This document shows positions 22,647 through 33,275 of a stretch of 64,000 nt of DNA, piece by piece. This stretch comes from Amborella trichopoda (Eukaryota; Streptophyta; Magnoliopsida; Amborellales; Amborellaceae). Each line of letters begins with the position of its first letter. Position 1 is the stretch's first letter. The position numbers were made by a program, and so were the translations under genes. Under the pieces are notes generated by a model. It was not told the DNA's origin and did no database searches. It saw nothing but the letters and a program-made list of their open reading frames with translations. The stretch lies in assembly GCF_000471905.2 (NCBI RefSeq), contig NW_006498192.1:587139-651138 (forward strand). Direction: 5' to 3'.

Positions 22647-25600
22647 TTAAAAACGATCGATGATCTTATTGATCTCTGCTCCAGATGTGGTGGAAGAAGC
22701 CTCGGCATGCTGGATACACTCCTTCAGCTCGACCACTATTTGAGTTGCCTGCTCCATGGAGGCGGTTTCTGATACAATGGTGTGAGTGAGTTCTGATTGA
22801 TCCTCAAGAAAAGAAGTATCCAAAGCCCTTCTCCAAATCATCTCCTTCTGAAGACCATCGAATTCCTTTCTTAATTTTCGCATCTCCTCCCTTATTCCAA
22901 TCATCCTGTTGAAGTAAGTTCTCCCCTCCATCTTGAGGTTGCGCTGACAAGCAACCATAGTGGCCTTCTTCTCATCGCAGGAATCTATTCCCTTGCGACG
23001 ACATGAGATTGATGCCTCCAAGGAAGCCAGTCTGATGGCTTCTGCCTCATAATGCAGTCTCCCTTACCACCAGCTCTCCAACTCATTTAAAGTAGCATTA
23101 AAATGAGAAAGGAATTTTAGCGCACTCCCAAAAATAGTGGTCGTAGCAGAAAAATCCCTTATTTTAGCCAAGGCCTCGCCCAGCTCATTGGGAGGCAGCT
23201 CCCTTAAGCCCTGAAGACCTGCATGAAGCATGCCTGCAATTATACCAGAAACCCCGTTGAAAATGGGCCTAGATGATATTACTGGTTTTTCCACTGCTGA
23301 AAGGCTTCGGTTTCAAGAACCGAGCTTGTAAAGGTGATAGCCATTTGAGTCACTAGCTCTTCTGAAACAATTGTGAAGTCTAGAGCTTCGAGCATCTCAG
23401 ATTTAGAGGCAACCCCAGCCTCAATCTGCCTGGCCTCTTCAAAACCAGCCTCATCACCTTGTCCCTCGCCTGTTGGATCCACCACTCCTACCCTAGCATG
23501 CTCCAAGGGAGCCTCTTCCTCTAGTCTCTCACCCCCTGCTATGGCCTCGACAAGTATAAGGCTAGCATCTCTTCCTGGTTCCTCACTCTCTTGAACCGTC
23601 ACTTCAGCTTCGACAAGCTCAAGGACCACCTTTTCCCTTTGACATTCATCTTCTAAGGTCATCACCTCAGGCTCTGTCGTGACCTCCTCCGCCTGGTCTA
23701 CATCCTCCACAGCCAACACTCCTGCCACAAAGAGCTCAACCCCTTCATCTCCCTGACCTATGCCCTCTGGGATAGCAGCCTCTTGATGCTGACAGTCTCG
23801 CTAACCATAGGCCCCTCCTCAAGAAAGATGCTCGGGCTTTCAACATCCATTACCTTAGCCCTTGTCTCAGCTGGGGCAGTAATTTTCTAAGGGTCAGAGG
23901 CCATGTTAGTGTTAAGTTCCTCCCCTTGGGAAATGATTGTAGAGCCTTCAGCCTCATTGACCTCCATTGAAATTGGATCTGACCTAGTAATCCCCCTTGG
24001 GCTTGGAGATGCCACCCCAAGTTTCGGAGTCACCTCTCTATTATAAGTGATAATAATTAGCTCGGAGGGGCCGAATTCATCCACTTCGGTCTTTGAAGAA
24101 GCAAAAAACAGTTTAAGAGAGGCAGAAGATGATCAAGAAAGGGCAGAAGGTGACACTGAGGGAGCAGCTAATGAATCAGAGAAGGAAGAGCTACCTCCTG
24201 ATTCCAACATCACAGGAAGTTTGACACCCCTACATCTTCAAGGAGGTCTACCATCCTGAGCCGGTGCACGAGTACCGGTAGGGGTAGAGCATTTCTTTTT
24301 CTTCCCTCCTACTGGAGGAGGAGCAGCCGCTTCAGAACTCCCTCCTTGAGAATGTCCCGTAGTAAGATGCTCCTAGTATTTTTCTTCATGGCAAGAAGTT
24401 GCGACGAAGTGTCGTGATCTGCTATCCCTCAAGGGATCCCAAGCGTCTGCCAATTCCACGGATACCCCAAGTTGAAAACCTCGCCAAGAGTGGGAGCACT
24501 GACGATCCTCCTCTGTCTAACCTCTTGATGCCAATTGTCATTTTCCCCTTTTCAGGGGTGATAAGCATCCCAGTACCCCGAGCTGGTAAGCCTCCACCAG
24601 CATGCATAGGCCTCGGTCACCTGGACCCTTCTGCCAAAGTGGGGTAGCACATACTTGCTAATCTCTGTCGCCTCCAAACATGTGGACCATGCGGTCCGTA
24701 CATGCTCTGGTAACCAGCAATCTCGAAGAGTCCCAAGCTCTTCCTTTTTCCCGGTGTTTACTCTGCCACAGTGCTTTTGATAAACACAGAGAAAGGGCTG
24801 CTCTGATCAAGCCCATGTTGACGGGCGAAGCGATGAGGAAAGTATCCTTCCAGTCTGGCACAGTTCGGGGTCCGATATTCTCTCTAACGCTCAACATGAA
24901 CATGAGCTCCCTAATAGTCATCGGAACGCCGTCGAACTCCTTCCCCAGTTCATCAATGAAAACGCGGTCAGTAAAACTCGCGACTAAAAATAGGACCCGC
25001 CACATATTTGAGGAGCCATGCCCCAACAAGCTCCAAGCCTCCCCTGGGCTATGAAAGATAGCCTTTTGACTAGAAATTCTCATCAAGAAGGGGCACATGT
25101 TCTCCCCTGAGCCCTGACTCCTGACATACGTGGAAGGGAAAAGGCTCCTAGCCACCCATACACATAATGGATGGGGAAAGGAGTCTTAAAATCTCCACGA
25201 AAGGCTTCTCCCCTGACAATTCCATTTCCCCCCTCTTTCCCTTTGTAGGCTTTCCCCCTGGAGATGGCCCCCAGTCCGTGGTAGATATTGCATAAGACTG
25301 GTTGAGCGAGAGCATACTAGCGTCTCCTCACCATATCGCAAGCCACATAGAGAGTGCCTGGTCGGATGTCATCTGGCCCTCCAAGAATAACGAATTTGCA
25401 TAAGGATAAGGCCATGGAATCATCACTGGTCTCAGATTCATAGATGGGAGGCGTCCCCTTTACAATTGCCTTCCCTTTCTTTTTTGAAGTAGCTCCACCA
25501 TCTTCAGGGTAATCCCCGTAAAATAACTTCACCCATTCAGTGAAGGTTACCCGACTGCTGCTAGACAAAAAATTTCTGAAGACTTGCAGCCAGTTCCTCT

Positions 25601-26262
25601 CTCCCCAAGCGAGCACCACCAAAGATGACCGAGTTCTGAGGCACGAACTTGTCATACAGTGCCCCAATCAGTGGAAGGCTGCCAATAAAATGAAGATCCA
25701 ACAAAGAGATTCTTGCCTCCCCGTGCCCAAGGAGCCATGTGTTGCTAACATGACCCCATGTCTCCAACAACACTTTAACAATATTGGAACACCGATCATA
25801 ATAGCTAGCTGAGCATTGAACTGCTGCTAGCAAAGAAGCATGCTAAAGAATGCTTCTGTGTGACCCTAGAACTTGGATGGTCTAGGCAGTGTACCCTTTT
25901 AAATATTGATGTTCCCCCTGCACATGGAGACCCAAAGAAGACCACATCATCCCTTCGGTCTTCACCATTGTATTCCCCAAAGTGGGTAAATTAGCATTGA
26001 AAGCCACATTCCTATGCATAGAATGAAGAAGGGTCATTCTCTCTTCGATACGGACATTTTCGTCATCGTCCTCCCGGACTTCAAAGCGAACGGGGTCAGT
26101 AACAAAGGTGACGTTAAGGGGCTACTTTGTCTTGCACGCTGCATCAATGAGCCAAATAAGCTCACCCCTCTGTAGACTCTCATCAGTAAATTCACTGGTG
26201 CTGACCTCTCCTCCCCTCAGAAGATTCTTCACATTAGGTATCCTATGCGAAGGCCTAGCCAT
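22647..26262 (-). pseudogene. Antisense gene of element A: plant mobile domain (PMD) protein remnant
   Basis: Read from ATG at 26262 on the minus strand: MARPSHRIPNVKNLLRGGE, then the PMD core NTWLLGHGEARISLLDLHFI with GSLPLIGALYDKFVP, a W-containing spacer (TEWVKLFYGDY), LSLCKFVILGGPDDIRPGTL, ALAQPVLCNIYHGLGAIS and FPIHYVYGWLGAFSLP. The order and spacing are those of antisense ORFs known from Tat-lineage elements (Grande, RIRE2). After the PMD come an acidic Glu-rich stretch (23728-23279), PNELGEALAKIRDF, and a C-terminal coiled coil (REEMRKLRKEFDGLQKEM), ending at 22647. Several stops (about 26130, 25870, 25318, 24655) and frameshifts. PMD proteins of the host act in silencing; here the function is unknown. 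A TATA box lies about 1 kb upstream. Confidence 0.7.
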
Positions 26263-26363
26263 TTTATAAAGTTTAAGAACCTACTCCTGTACACAAATCA
26301 CTAAGGCACAGGCTGGTGCCTGCTGTGTTTCCCTGAAACCCACCTCCGATTGCATTCTCAGAT

Positions 26364-26624
26364 GCCTAGCACCGGCTGTGTTCACCAATGCCTAGCGCCT
26401 GCTATGTTTTCCAATGCCTAGCACCACTTGTGTTCGCCATTGCCTAGCGCTGGCTGTGTTCCCCATTGCCTAGCGTCGGCTATGTTCGCCAATGCCTAGC
26501 GCCGGCCGTGTTCGCCAATGCCTAGCATCAGTTGTGCTTGTAAATGCTTAATGCTGGCTATGTTCACTAAATGCCCAGTGTCGACTGTGTTTTCTAACAC
26601 CAAGTGCCAGTTGTGTTTTAAAAG
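26364..26624. repeat. 26-bp tandem array, about 10 units, upstream of the antisense gene of A
   Basis: Units like GCCTAGCGCCGGCTGTGTTC plus GCCAAT, decaying to the right. It lies just upstream of the antisense ATG (26262), so it would be 5' UTR of the antisense transcript. A second block of the same unit is at 27444-27575. Confidence 0.8.
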
Positions 26625-27300
26625 GACTATCGTAACTCGCGTTCAAATCTCCCACAAGTGTTACAGATTCTGCACATGTCACCTAAAGCTCTGCTACACC
26701 GCCTGACAATTGCCGCCACGACTGGTCTGACGCACGACCTCACACGTATGGATTGATAGTCGTTCACCTCACAGCAACCCTTCGTCTTCAAGTGACTGTT
26801 CGCCTCCCTTGACCTCTTGGTTCCCCATCGAAAATTCCCCTCTTCCCCCAAAAACCCACTACAAAGCCTTTCCCCTTTCAGCACACTGTCAGAAGACCAC
26901 CAAAAACTAGTGGAAGTCCCTAGGCAGCCCTCTGCTGCAACTTCCCCCTTTGTTCCTCTCTGAAACCCCCACAAAAATTACCGTCGAAGTCTCTGAAACT
27001 ATTCGGCAAAACCCCATGTTTCCCTCAATAACCTGGCCGAAAAACTTCGGCAACCACGCGTTCCCTTCGAGTTTCTCTTTTCTCAGCCAGAACCTGCCCC
27101 TACTTGCCGGAAAACTCCTTCCTAACTCACTTGAGTGCTCTGCGTGATCGCCAGAATTCTCGCTGGTAGCTCTCTCACTCTCACTATTGACATGACTTAG
27201 CCATTTTAATCTACGATAAAACAGTACAAATGGTACCCCCTTATAAAGGAAAAGCTTCTCTGAAGTACCCCCCACAAATTAGGAATGCTAGTCACATCCT
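26625..27300 (-). promoter_or_regulatory. Candidate antisense promoter and 5' UTR of the PMD gene (TATA at 27248-27240)
   Basis: Minus-strand CTTTATAAGGGGGTACC around 27248-27232 is a good plant TATA context, followed by about 1 kb to the ATG. B has a collinear segment (51790-52600) whose TATA equivalent reads AATAAAGGG. Shared peptide-like shadow words (GCCGGAAAAC, CGCCTGACA) show the two segments are homologous. Inference: the antisense gene has its own promoter, independent of the LTR. Confidence 0.4.
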
Positions 27301-27443
27301 AGAAGGCCAAACGATGATGGGCCGGATCGGGTCGGTCTTGGACCCGAGGCCTGAATGAAAGTTTATAGCAGCCCATAAAAACTCTAGCAAACAGGGACCA
27401 GGACCAGGTTGGGCTCGGGCCCAAGGCCTGAACAATAACCCTT

Positions 27444-27575
27444 ACCCAACACTGGCTATGTTCTCAATGTACCCAGCGCCAGCTATGTTCTCAAAGACCC
27501 AGCACCAGCTGTGTCCTCAAAAGAACCAGCGTCGACTGTGTTCTCCAATGTACCCAGTGCCGGTTGTTTTCTCAA
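27444..27575. repeat. Second block of the 26-bp unit in element A
   Basis: Four to five units ACCCAGCGCCAGCTATGTTC plus TCAA, same core as 26364-26624, about 0.8 kb away on the other side of the putative antisense promoter. Confidence 0.65.
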
Positions 27576-27729
27576 GTTTACGGCCACGTGTGTTGCCACT
27601 GCATACGCTAGCGTTGCTTGTGTTGCCTCCACTCGTGTAAACGCCTTGTACATGTCAACGCTTCTACTTCTCAAACCGGCTGCCATGTCTGTTACACGCC
27701 TCATGGTAGCCCCATGCATCTTCTAACAC

Positions 27730-28484
27730 CATGTGTGCCAGAACTTGGTCATCACTGTGTGTGTCCTACCACTATCCTTAGTGGAGTTACATCCAGGTCG
27801 TTCCATCTAGGCCACGACTGGTCATCCCCAATAGTGTCAAGAGTAGGCCACTATCCCTCATCCCCAGTAGGAGCTACATCGATACTACAGTCCATTGATC
27901 CCCAGCAGAGTTAAGAATGTGCTAACCTCTTTAATCCCCATTGGGTCCGTCTCACACCAAGCTATCCTACCCCCAGGAGTTGGGTTACCTATCATGAGCC
28001 TATTCCTCATGGAGTTCCATCTTTCACCTTAGGGAGTCATACGTGTCCCCTAATCCCCAATAAAGTCTACTTTGTATCTAAAACCCCTGCTATCGTTTTA
28101 TCCCTAGGGAGTTAGATTGTTATCCATAGACCTATACCCCATGAAGCTTCACCTACATGGTGACCCACACAATGGTCCGTGCTACATGACCTTAAACTGT
28201 ACAGCCTTGCTCTAGATGCACGACCTTAAACTCCATGGTCCAAACTATATGACCTTAAATTGTAGTAGAGATCTAGTTGCACGACCTTAAAACTGCATAG
28301 TCTCAGCTGTAAGATTTTAAACTGTACAGCCCCAGTCCAAGCTATATGACCTTAAACCATAGTGCACATTCTAACTGCATAAAGATAAAAGGCTTAGCAC
28401 TATGGTCCAAACTATATGACCTTAAAACTATATAGGAGGTCTAGTTGCAGGACCTTAAACTGCATGGTCCTAGTTGCTTGACTC
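27730..28484 (+). repeat. 3' non-coding repeats of element A (ATCCCCAGTRGAGT and ATGACCTTAAACTG motifs)
   Basis: Two repeat types shared with B (53170-54660). The first half has ATCCCCAGTAGGAGTTACAT-like units every 45-60 bp. The second half (28150-28480) has CTATATGACCTTAAACTGTA and TGCATGGTCCTAGTTGCATG alternating every 30-40 bp. No coding potential. The repeats end abruptly at about 28484 at the C-type LTR. Confidence 0.65.
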
Positions 28485-28861
28485 TAGGCACGGGTGCGAG
28501 ATAAGCGAGAGGGTGTAGAGGAGTGCTAGGTGCAAGCACGAGATGAAAGCGTGAGAGTGTGCAGGTGAGCGTTAGGAATGGGTATGAGCGTAGGGGTATG
28601 AAAGCGTGTAGAAAGAGAGAGACAAGTGGGTGAAGGGAGAAGAAGGTCAGACCAGGCCTAGGCACAGCTCAGTGACTTTGACTGTGAAATAGATAGTGAG
28701 AAAGAAGAGGGAGAAGAAGTAAAGGAGTGAGAGATGCTCAGGGCCACCCAGAGTCTGAGTTGAAGAGAGAGAGAGTGAGAAGGAAGGAAAGTGGAGGGAA
28801 AAATAAAGAGAAGAGAATAAAGAGGAATAGAAGAGAGAAAAAGAAAGAGAAGAGAGAGACG

Positions 28862-28893
<32 letters not shown>

Positions 28894-30641
28894 AGAGAGA
28901 ATGGACTTAGGATGTATTTGAACCGTGGGTGCCTTTGCATGCACATTAGAAAGAGAGGCATGGACTTGATGGGTCAAGATTATGGTCTAGGTGTGGTTTA
29001 TGAAACTCTAAGGTATGTGGTGGTCTAAGGTTTGTAGTGTAGTGCATGGTGTGGGGAATAGGCTATGGTGTATGGTGGTCTAAGGTTTGTCGTGTTGTGT
29101 ATGGTGTAGGAAATGAGCTTTGGGGTATGGTGGTCTAAGGGTATTTTCTCTCTCTAGGAATCATTTCTCTCTCCTCTCCTCTTGGTCTTGAATTTGAAAG
29201 AAAAGAAAAAGCACAAGGAAGAGCTTGATTACCAATGACTTAACTTTCAAGAATCATTCAAAGGCCTCATTACAAATGACTTGGGTTTCCTTATATAGAG
29301 CAACCACTAAATAAGGGTGGAATGCTCAAAAGTACTCAAAATTGTCAAAAAATACATATTTAATTAATAAAAATAATAATCTCTTATTTTGACAAAATGA
29401 CCATAATACCCCTATGCACTTTTCAACAAATGACAAAACTATCCCTCCATGAGGGGCCTCTTGCTATTACTAGTCTTCGGGAGCTTTTTTGGACATCTAT
29501 GATGGTAATTCGTGCGATCAATTGTCATAGAATCAATTCTTGAACTTTTGTGAACATTTTGATACCCTTTGACCGTCTTGAAACGGATTTTTTAAGAAGA
29601 ACCCAAAATCTGGCCAAGTCCATAAACTTTGCACTTCTTCAACCATCAATGCGATATGATCTATGACGTTCCAAGTCTTCCTTCTTATTAAAAATCGAAG
29701 AGGACACTATCACAATCATTTCAAAGTAAATTTAATCCATTTTACAGTAAATTTAGTCCATTTTGGTCTCTATTTGAGCATATTCCAAATTTGGAAAGTC
29801 ATCGAAAAATGGGATTCCAGCGACCGAAAAAATATGTCATTTTTAACCTCAAAATTTGTGTCATCCCTCGTTCGATCATAGGTAAAAATTATACCAAACT
29901 GTAACCCTTCAAAGCACATTCGTAACTGACCCATACTTGTGACGATCCGATATCGGGATCTTGAGCTATGGCCTATACAAGAATCGGATGTTCTCTTGTT
30001 TAAGATCTGAATTTTTCATATTTCTGAGCCCCCATCTTCTCTTTAGAAATTTTCTTCTTTTGAGCTACGCCATGATGCGTGCCTTATGTCAAAACGATCG
30101 AGTCGTTGAGATCTAGCTCGTGTCCAAATTTGAGCTTAAATGGACTCAAAAGGAGTAAGTTATAATCCTTTAAAAATCATCCCAAAATGAGAAAACACAG
30201 TTTTCAATAGTATGGTAAGTTAGGCCCAGAATGGTCCCGAAGGGTTCGATAAAGCCGAAATTTGGCACCTAGGATTTTTTCGACATTCTAGATCTAATGG
30301 TGGTAGTCTGGTACTGTTTACTCAAAAAATAGGGTTGTAGTTGTAAGGTCCATTTTTAACACGATAGGAACTGGATTTGAAAACCAAGTTTCATCCTGAT
30401 CATATCAAAACTTATCAGAACGCGACAAAACTTTATAGGTGTCCTTAGGGCATCCCAAACTACCCTCTCATGCAATTTGAGGCTTTTCTGATACATCTTT
30501 AGAGGTCGCCCAGTTTTTAGGCTTGTTATTGTGGTGTTCCCGTGGTCTGGCAGTGTTTTGGGTACCGACGGGATCAGGTTACTATTGGCTTTCTCCTTAT
30601 TCGTCTCGGGGATAGAAGTACATTAAAAATGACGTATAATA
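28485..30641 (-). repeat. C-type LTR, truncated copy 2 (inverted relative to copy 3)
   Basis: On the minus strand it starts TATTATACGTCATTTTTAAT at 30641 and aligns with copy 1 from 8328 down to about 5930; the last 640 bp are missing. TATA box CTCTATATAA at 29300-29291 (minus). GA-rich stretch 28690-28910 makes long Ser/Leu and Lys/Glu open frames that are not genes. The left junction with element A is approximate. Confidence 0.7.
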
Positions 30642-31211
30642 GTTTTATTTGATATATCCCGACTGTTTCACGTCATACGGGTTGGACGTCTTGGATTTGA
30701 GATTGATGAGCTATTTCAGCTTGTGTCATCCTTGTGACTCTATTTGGAAAAAATTTTATTCTTTCGGATTGTGTCAGTTAACAATAGGAAATTGTTTTGA
30801 CTGCCCAGGATTCTTTTGATGCTCTCTTTTTGCTTTCTTCCAAGTTTCAAATGTTGCCCGTTTTATTTTTCTCATTTTTTTCTCTTTTTTCTGGAATTTT
30901 TTGAGTACTTACACCGTCATGGTATATAGCAAGGTGTGACACATGACACAGAGCGTGTCGGGCTGCACGACATGCAGCATGGCTAGCCATTTTGCACAAC
31001 ACGGGGCATGTCGAGCATGCGACCATCGCCAGAATGACTCTGATTCCTTGTGTTCTTGGACTCCTACTTCGATCAGGTTTAGGATTCTCTAGTTTTTCTT
31101 TATGTATGACCTTTAAACCTTTCTTCTTTGTATTTTCCTCTATCAGGGTTATTTTTTTCCTTTTTCCAAGATCCAACAAGATCATAGGTGTTCATCTTCT
31201 AATCTTCTTCG

Positions 31212-32720
31212 ATGGCTCCAAAGAGAAGTATTCCACTCTAGATTGCTGAAAAAGAGAGGCAAGAATCTTCTTCTTTCAATGAGGTACTTCACTTTCTGAA
31301 CTCTCTTGCCATTCATATTTCCAAAAATATCTTGAAAGGAGTTCGGGCCAAAGATGTTCGAGGTCGTCCTGTTTTCCCTTCTTGGTTCCAATCTTGGTAT
31401 GATGCGGCAGGCCAATGGGAAGATATAAAATCTTTCCTCATGATCTATTCTCTCCAATGAACTATTCTAATGGCTCTGACCCATGTGAATTTTTCTATGA
31501 TAGAGGCTATCACAGAGAGGTTTGCTTATCGTTCAAATTCATTAATTTTCCCTACCAGAGAAGTTACTCTAACCATAGAGGAGACTGCCAAAATTTCAAG
31601 TCTGTCACTTTCCAGCGTGCCGTATCCACCAGTTTCGAATTCTGATAATTTTTCAATTTTGGGAAGGAAACTCTTAGGAGCTGCTTTTTCTCCCTCATGA
31701 GATTGGGTGGATTTAGAGAAATTGTTTGCTCAAAGGAACAAATCCACTGCTGAAGAACAGCTTCGAATTTTTATTTTCTGTTTAATTGGGTTTGTGTTTC
31801 TCCCTACTGGCACGAAGATGTACCGAAGTTCTTTAATTCCCCTGATTTGGAATTTGTGGCAAAACTCAAAATTTTCGATAGTCCATGCAGTATTGGCGGG
31901 TATCTACCAAGCTCTTTTCGGTAGAGTAATGTACGGGCACCGCCTTTTAGAAGGAAGCATGATTATTTTGCAGGTAACTTGGATCCTTATCTTTTACCCT
32001 TTCTTGGAATTTATTTTATAGCAAAGTTTTCTTTCTCCTGAGCAATTTTCCTTCTTATCTCCATTTTTTCTTTCCTCTCACCGTAGTACTATGCCCTCCA
32101 GTTAGGAATCCAACCACCACTGTGGGTGCTCGAGCTTTGGCCTACACTAACATTCGGATAGAAGTAGCTGAGACTGCTTTTTACAAGGAGACTTTCGATA
32201 ATTTGTTCGAATTTCAATAGATTCTTCGCGGCTTGGAAGATGCCATATTGACCACTGCCATATCCGGGCCATTCTCATATCATTCTTGGGGTTCAGTTCT
32301 TCACAGAGAGATATTTTCCTCAAAGAGTTCTGAGGCACTTACGTTTCGATCAATACTACATTGCTTCCCCTTTTAATGCTGCAGATACAAGGTTGATTCC
32401 TCACTCTTTTTCTCTTCTGAGGTCTATCTCGAAAATGCGTTCTTCTTCTAAGAGGGACAGTCTAAAGAAGAAAAAAGAGTGAGCCATCTTGCTCCCGAAT
32501 TTACCAAGCTTGGTGGGAGAAAGCCAATCCTTTGCGACTTTCAGGGATGCTAGACCCTCCTCCCCACGAAGTTGCGATGCTAGAGCCTCTCTTAAACAAG
32601 ACTAAGTCAATGGTTTGGAAGGAGCCATCCTCCATGGAAGAGGCACAAGAGATGCTCTCACGCCTACTAGAAGAGAAGAATAGAGTCGAGGAAGATCTAA
32701 CCCCAGCAGAAGATGACTAG
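31212..32720 (+). pseudogene. Antisense gene 1 of element D: PMD-type protein with probable intron
   Basis: Starts MAPKRSIPL and runs through LHFLNSLAIHISKNILKGV, FQSWYDAAGQWEDI, SMIEAITERFAYRSNSLIFP with TREVTLTIEETAKIS (PMD core), QLRIFIFCLIGFVFLPTGTK, LIPLIWNLWQNSKFS and HAVLAGIYQALFGR. The frame then meets CAG|GTAACT, and reopens after TTTCTTTCCTCTCACCGTAG (intron 31974-32086, 113 bp). Beyond it GVQFFTERYFPQRVLRHLRF fits the end of such domains, and 32532-32720 (EEAQEMLSRLLEEKNRVEED) is an acidic coiled-coil tail. Stops at about 31239, 31456 and 31698 and frameshifts show decay. Antisense PMD ORFs near the 3' LTR are known in Tat elements; an intron in one is less expected. Confidence 0.6.
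31974..32086 (+). other. Probable intron in antisense gene 1 of element D
   Basis: GTAACT donor, long pyrimidine tract and ACCGTAG acceptor. The preceding exon ends in EGSMIILQ; without splicing the frame soon stops. Bounds are by eye. Confidence 0.5.
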
Positions 32721-33275
32721 CAGCCTTTCAAGTTTCCCAGGATAGGCAGTTAAACTAGAAACTCTCCTTCTTCCTTTTTTTGTTTTTTTTTTCTTGGGTG
32801 TAATGAATCTCCAACAATGGTTGTTAGAAGGAAAAAATTCATTATAGGATTTTTTCCTTTTTCTTTTTTATTTTTCATGCATGATTTTGGGTGAAGAATA
32901 CAGGCACAATTTTTCGTTTTTCTTTTTCTTTTTTTTTATTTTCCTAATTTTCTGAACCTCTGGACACACTTGCTCTTGGTCCATTCCTTTTCCTTAATTT
33001 TTTAGAATTTTTTCCGATCTTTTTAAAAATATATATATTTTTGCCCATTGTTTGGGATCTTGTCCGTACTGTAAGCCTTTAAAAAATCTGTGGCGTGGTT
33101 TTTCTTTTCCACTCAAATTTGAAAAGCCTCGCTCTCTTCTTGAAACTTCTTCTTGTGAAGAGAGACCCATTTTTCTCATTTTCTTCAATCTTTGATCGTA
33201 GGAATTGTTTCTTGGGCACTTTCCTCTTTTATTCCTCAGCTTCTTTGATTTATTTGCTTCAAATTTTGGCTGGTT
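32721..33275 (+). other. T-rich spacer between the two antisense genes of D
   Basis: Long runs of T and TTTTCTTTTTC, no coding signal; the part 33060-33270 is CT-rich like a 5' UTR. Confidence 0.35.

Larger units (their letters stand above)
13024..28484 (+). mobile_element. Element A: non-autonomous Tat/Ogre-like LTR retrotransposon with antisense PMD gene
   Basis: Order on the plus strand: 3.4 kb LTR, tRNA-Arg-type PBS, pre-gag region, gag with two knuckles, linker, protease, KVLxIP domain, a roughly 3.6 kb antisense gene with plant mobile domain, then about 2.2 kb of tandem repeats. Between protease (ends 21511) and antisense gene (from 22647) there is about 1.1 kb, filled by the KVLxIP domain; reverse transcriptase, RNase H and integrase are absent. 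The 3' LTR is missing: the shared 3' repeats run up to about 28484 and then an inverted C-type LTR begins. All reading frames carry stops. Confidence 0.75.

Noticed and set aside
26364-26624. Regular repeats that recall a CRISPR array
   Set aside because: Units are contiguous with no spacers and the setting is a plant retroelement.
28647-28977. GA-rich frames (Lys/Arg/Glu on plus, Ser/Leu/Phe on minus)
   Set aside because: Simple GA repeats in a C-type LTR.
28485-30641. Possible 3' LTR of element A
   Set aside because: It matches the C-type LTR in reverse orientation and not the LTR at 13024-16404.
30642-31211. Possible 3' LTR of element D
   Set aside because: Neither the end words nor the interior of 61112-62198 are found here; only GACAC/GTGTC words are shared.
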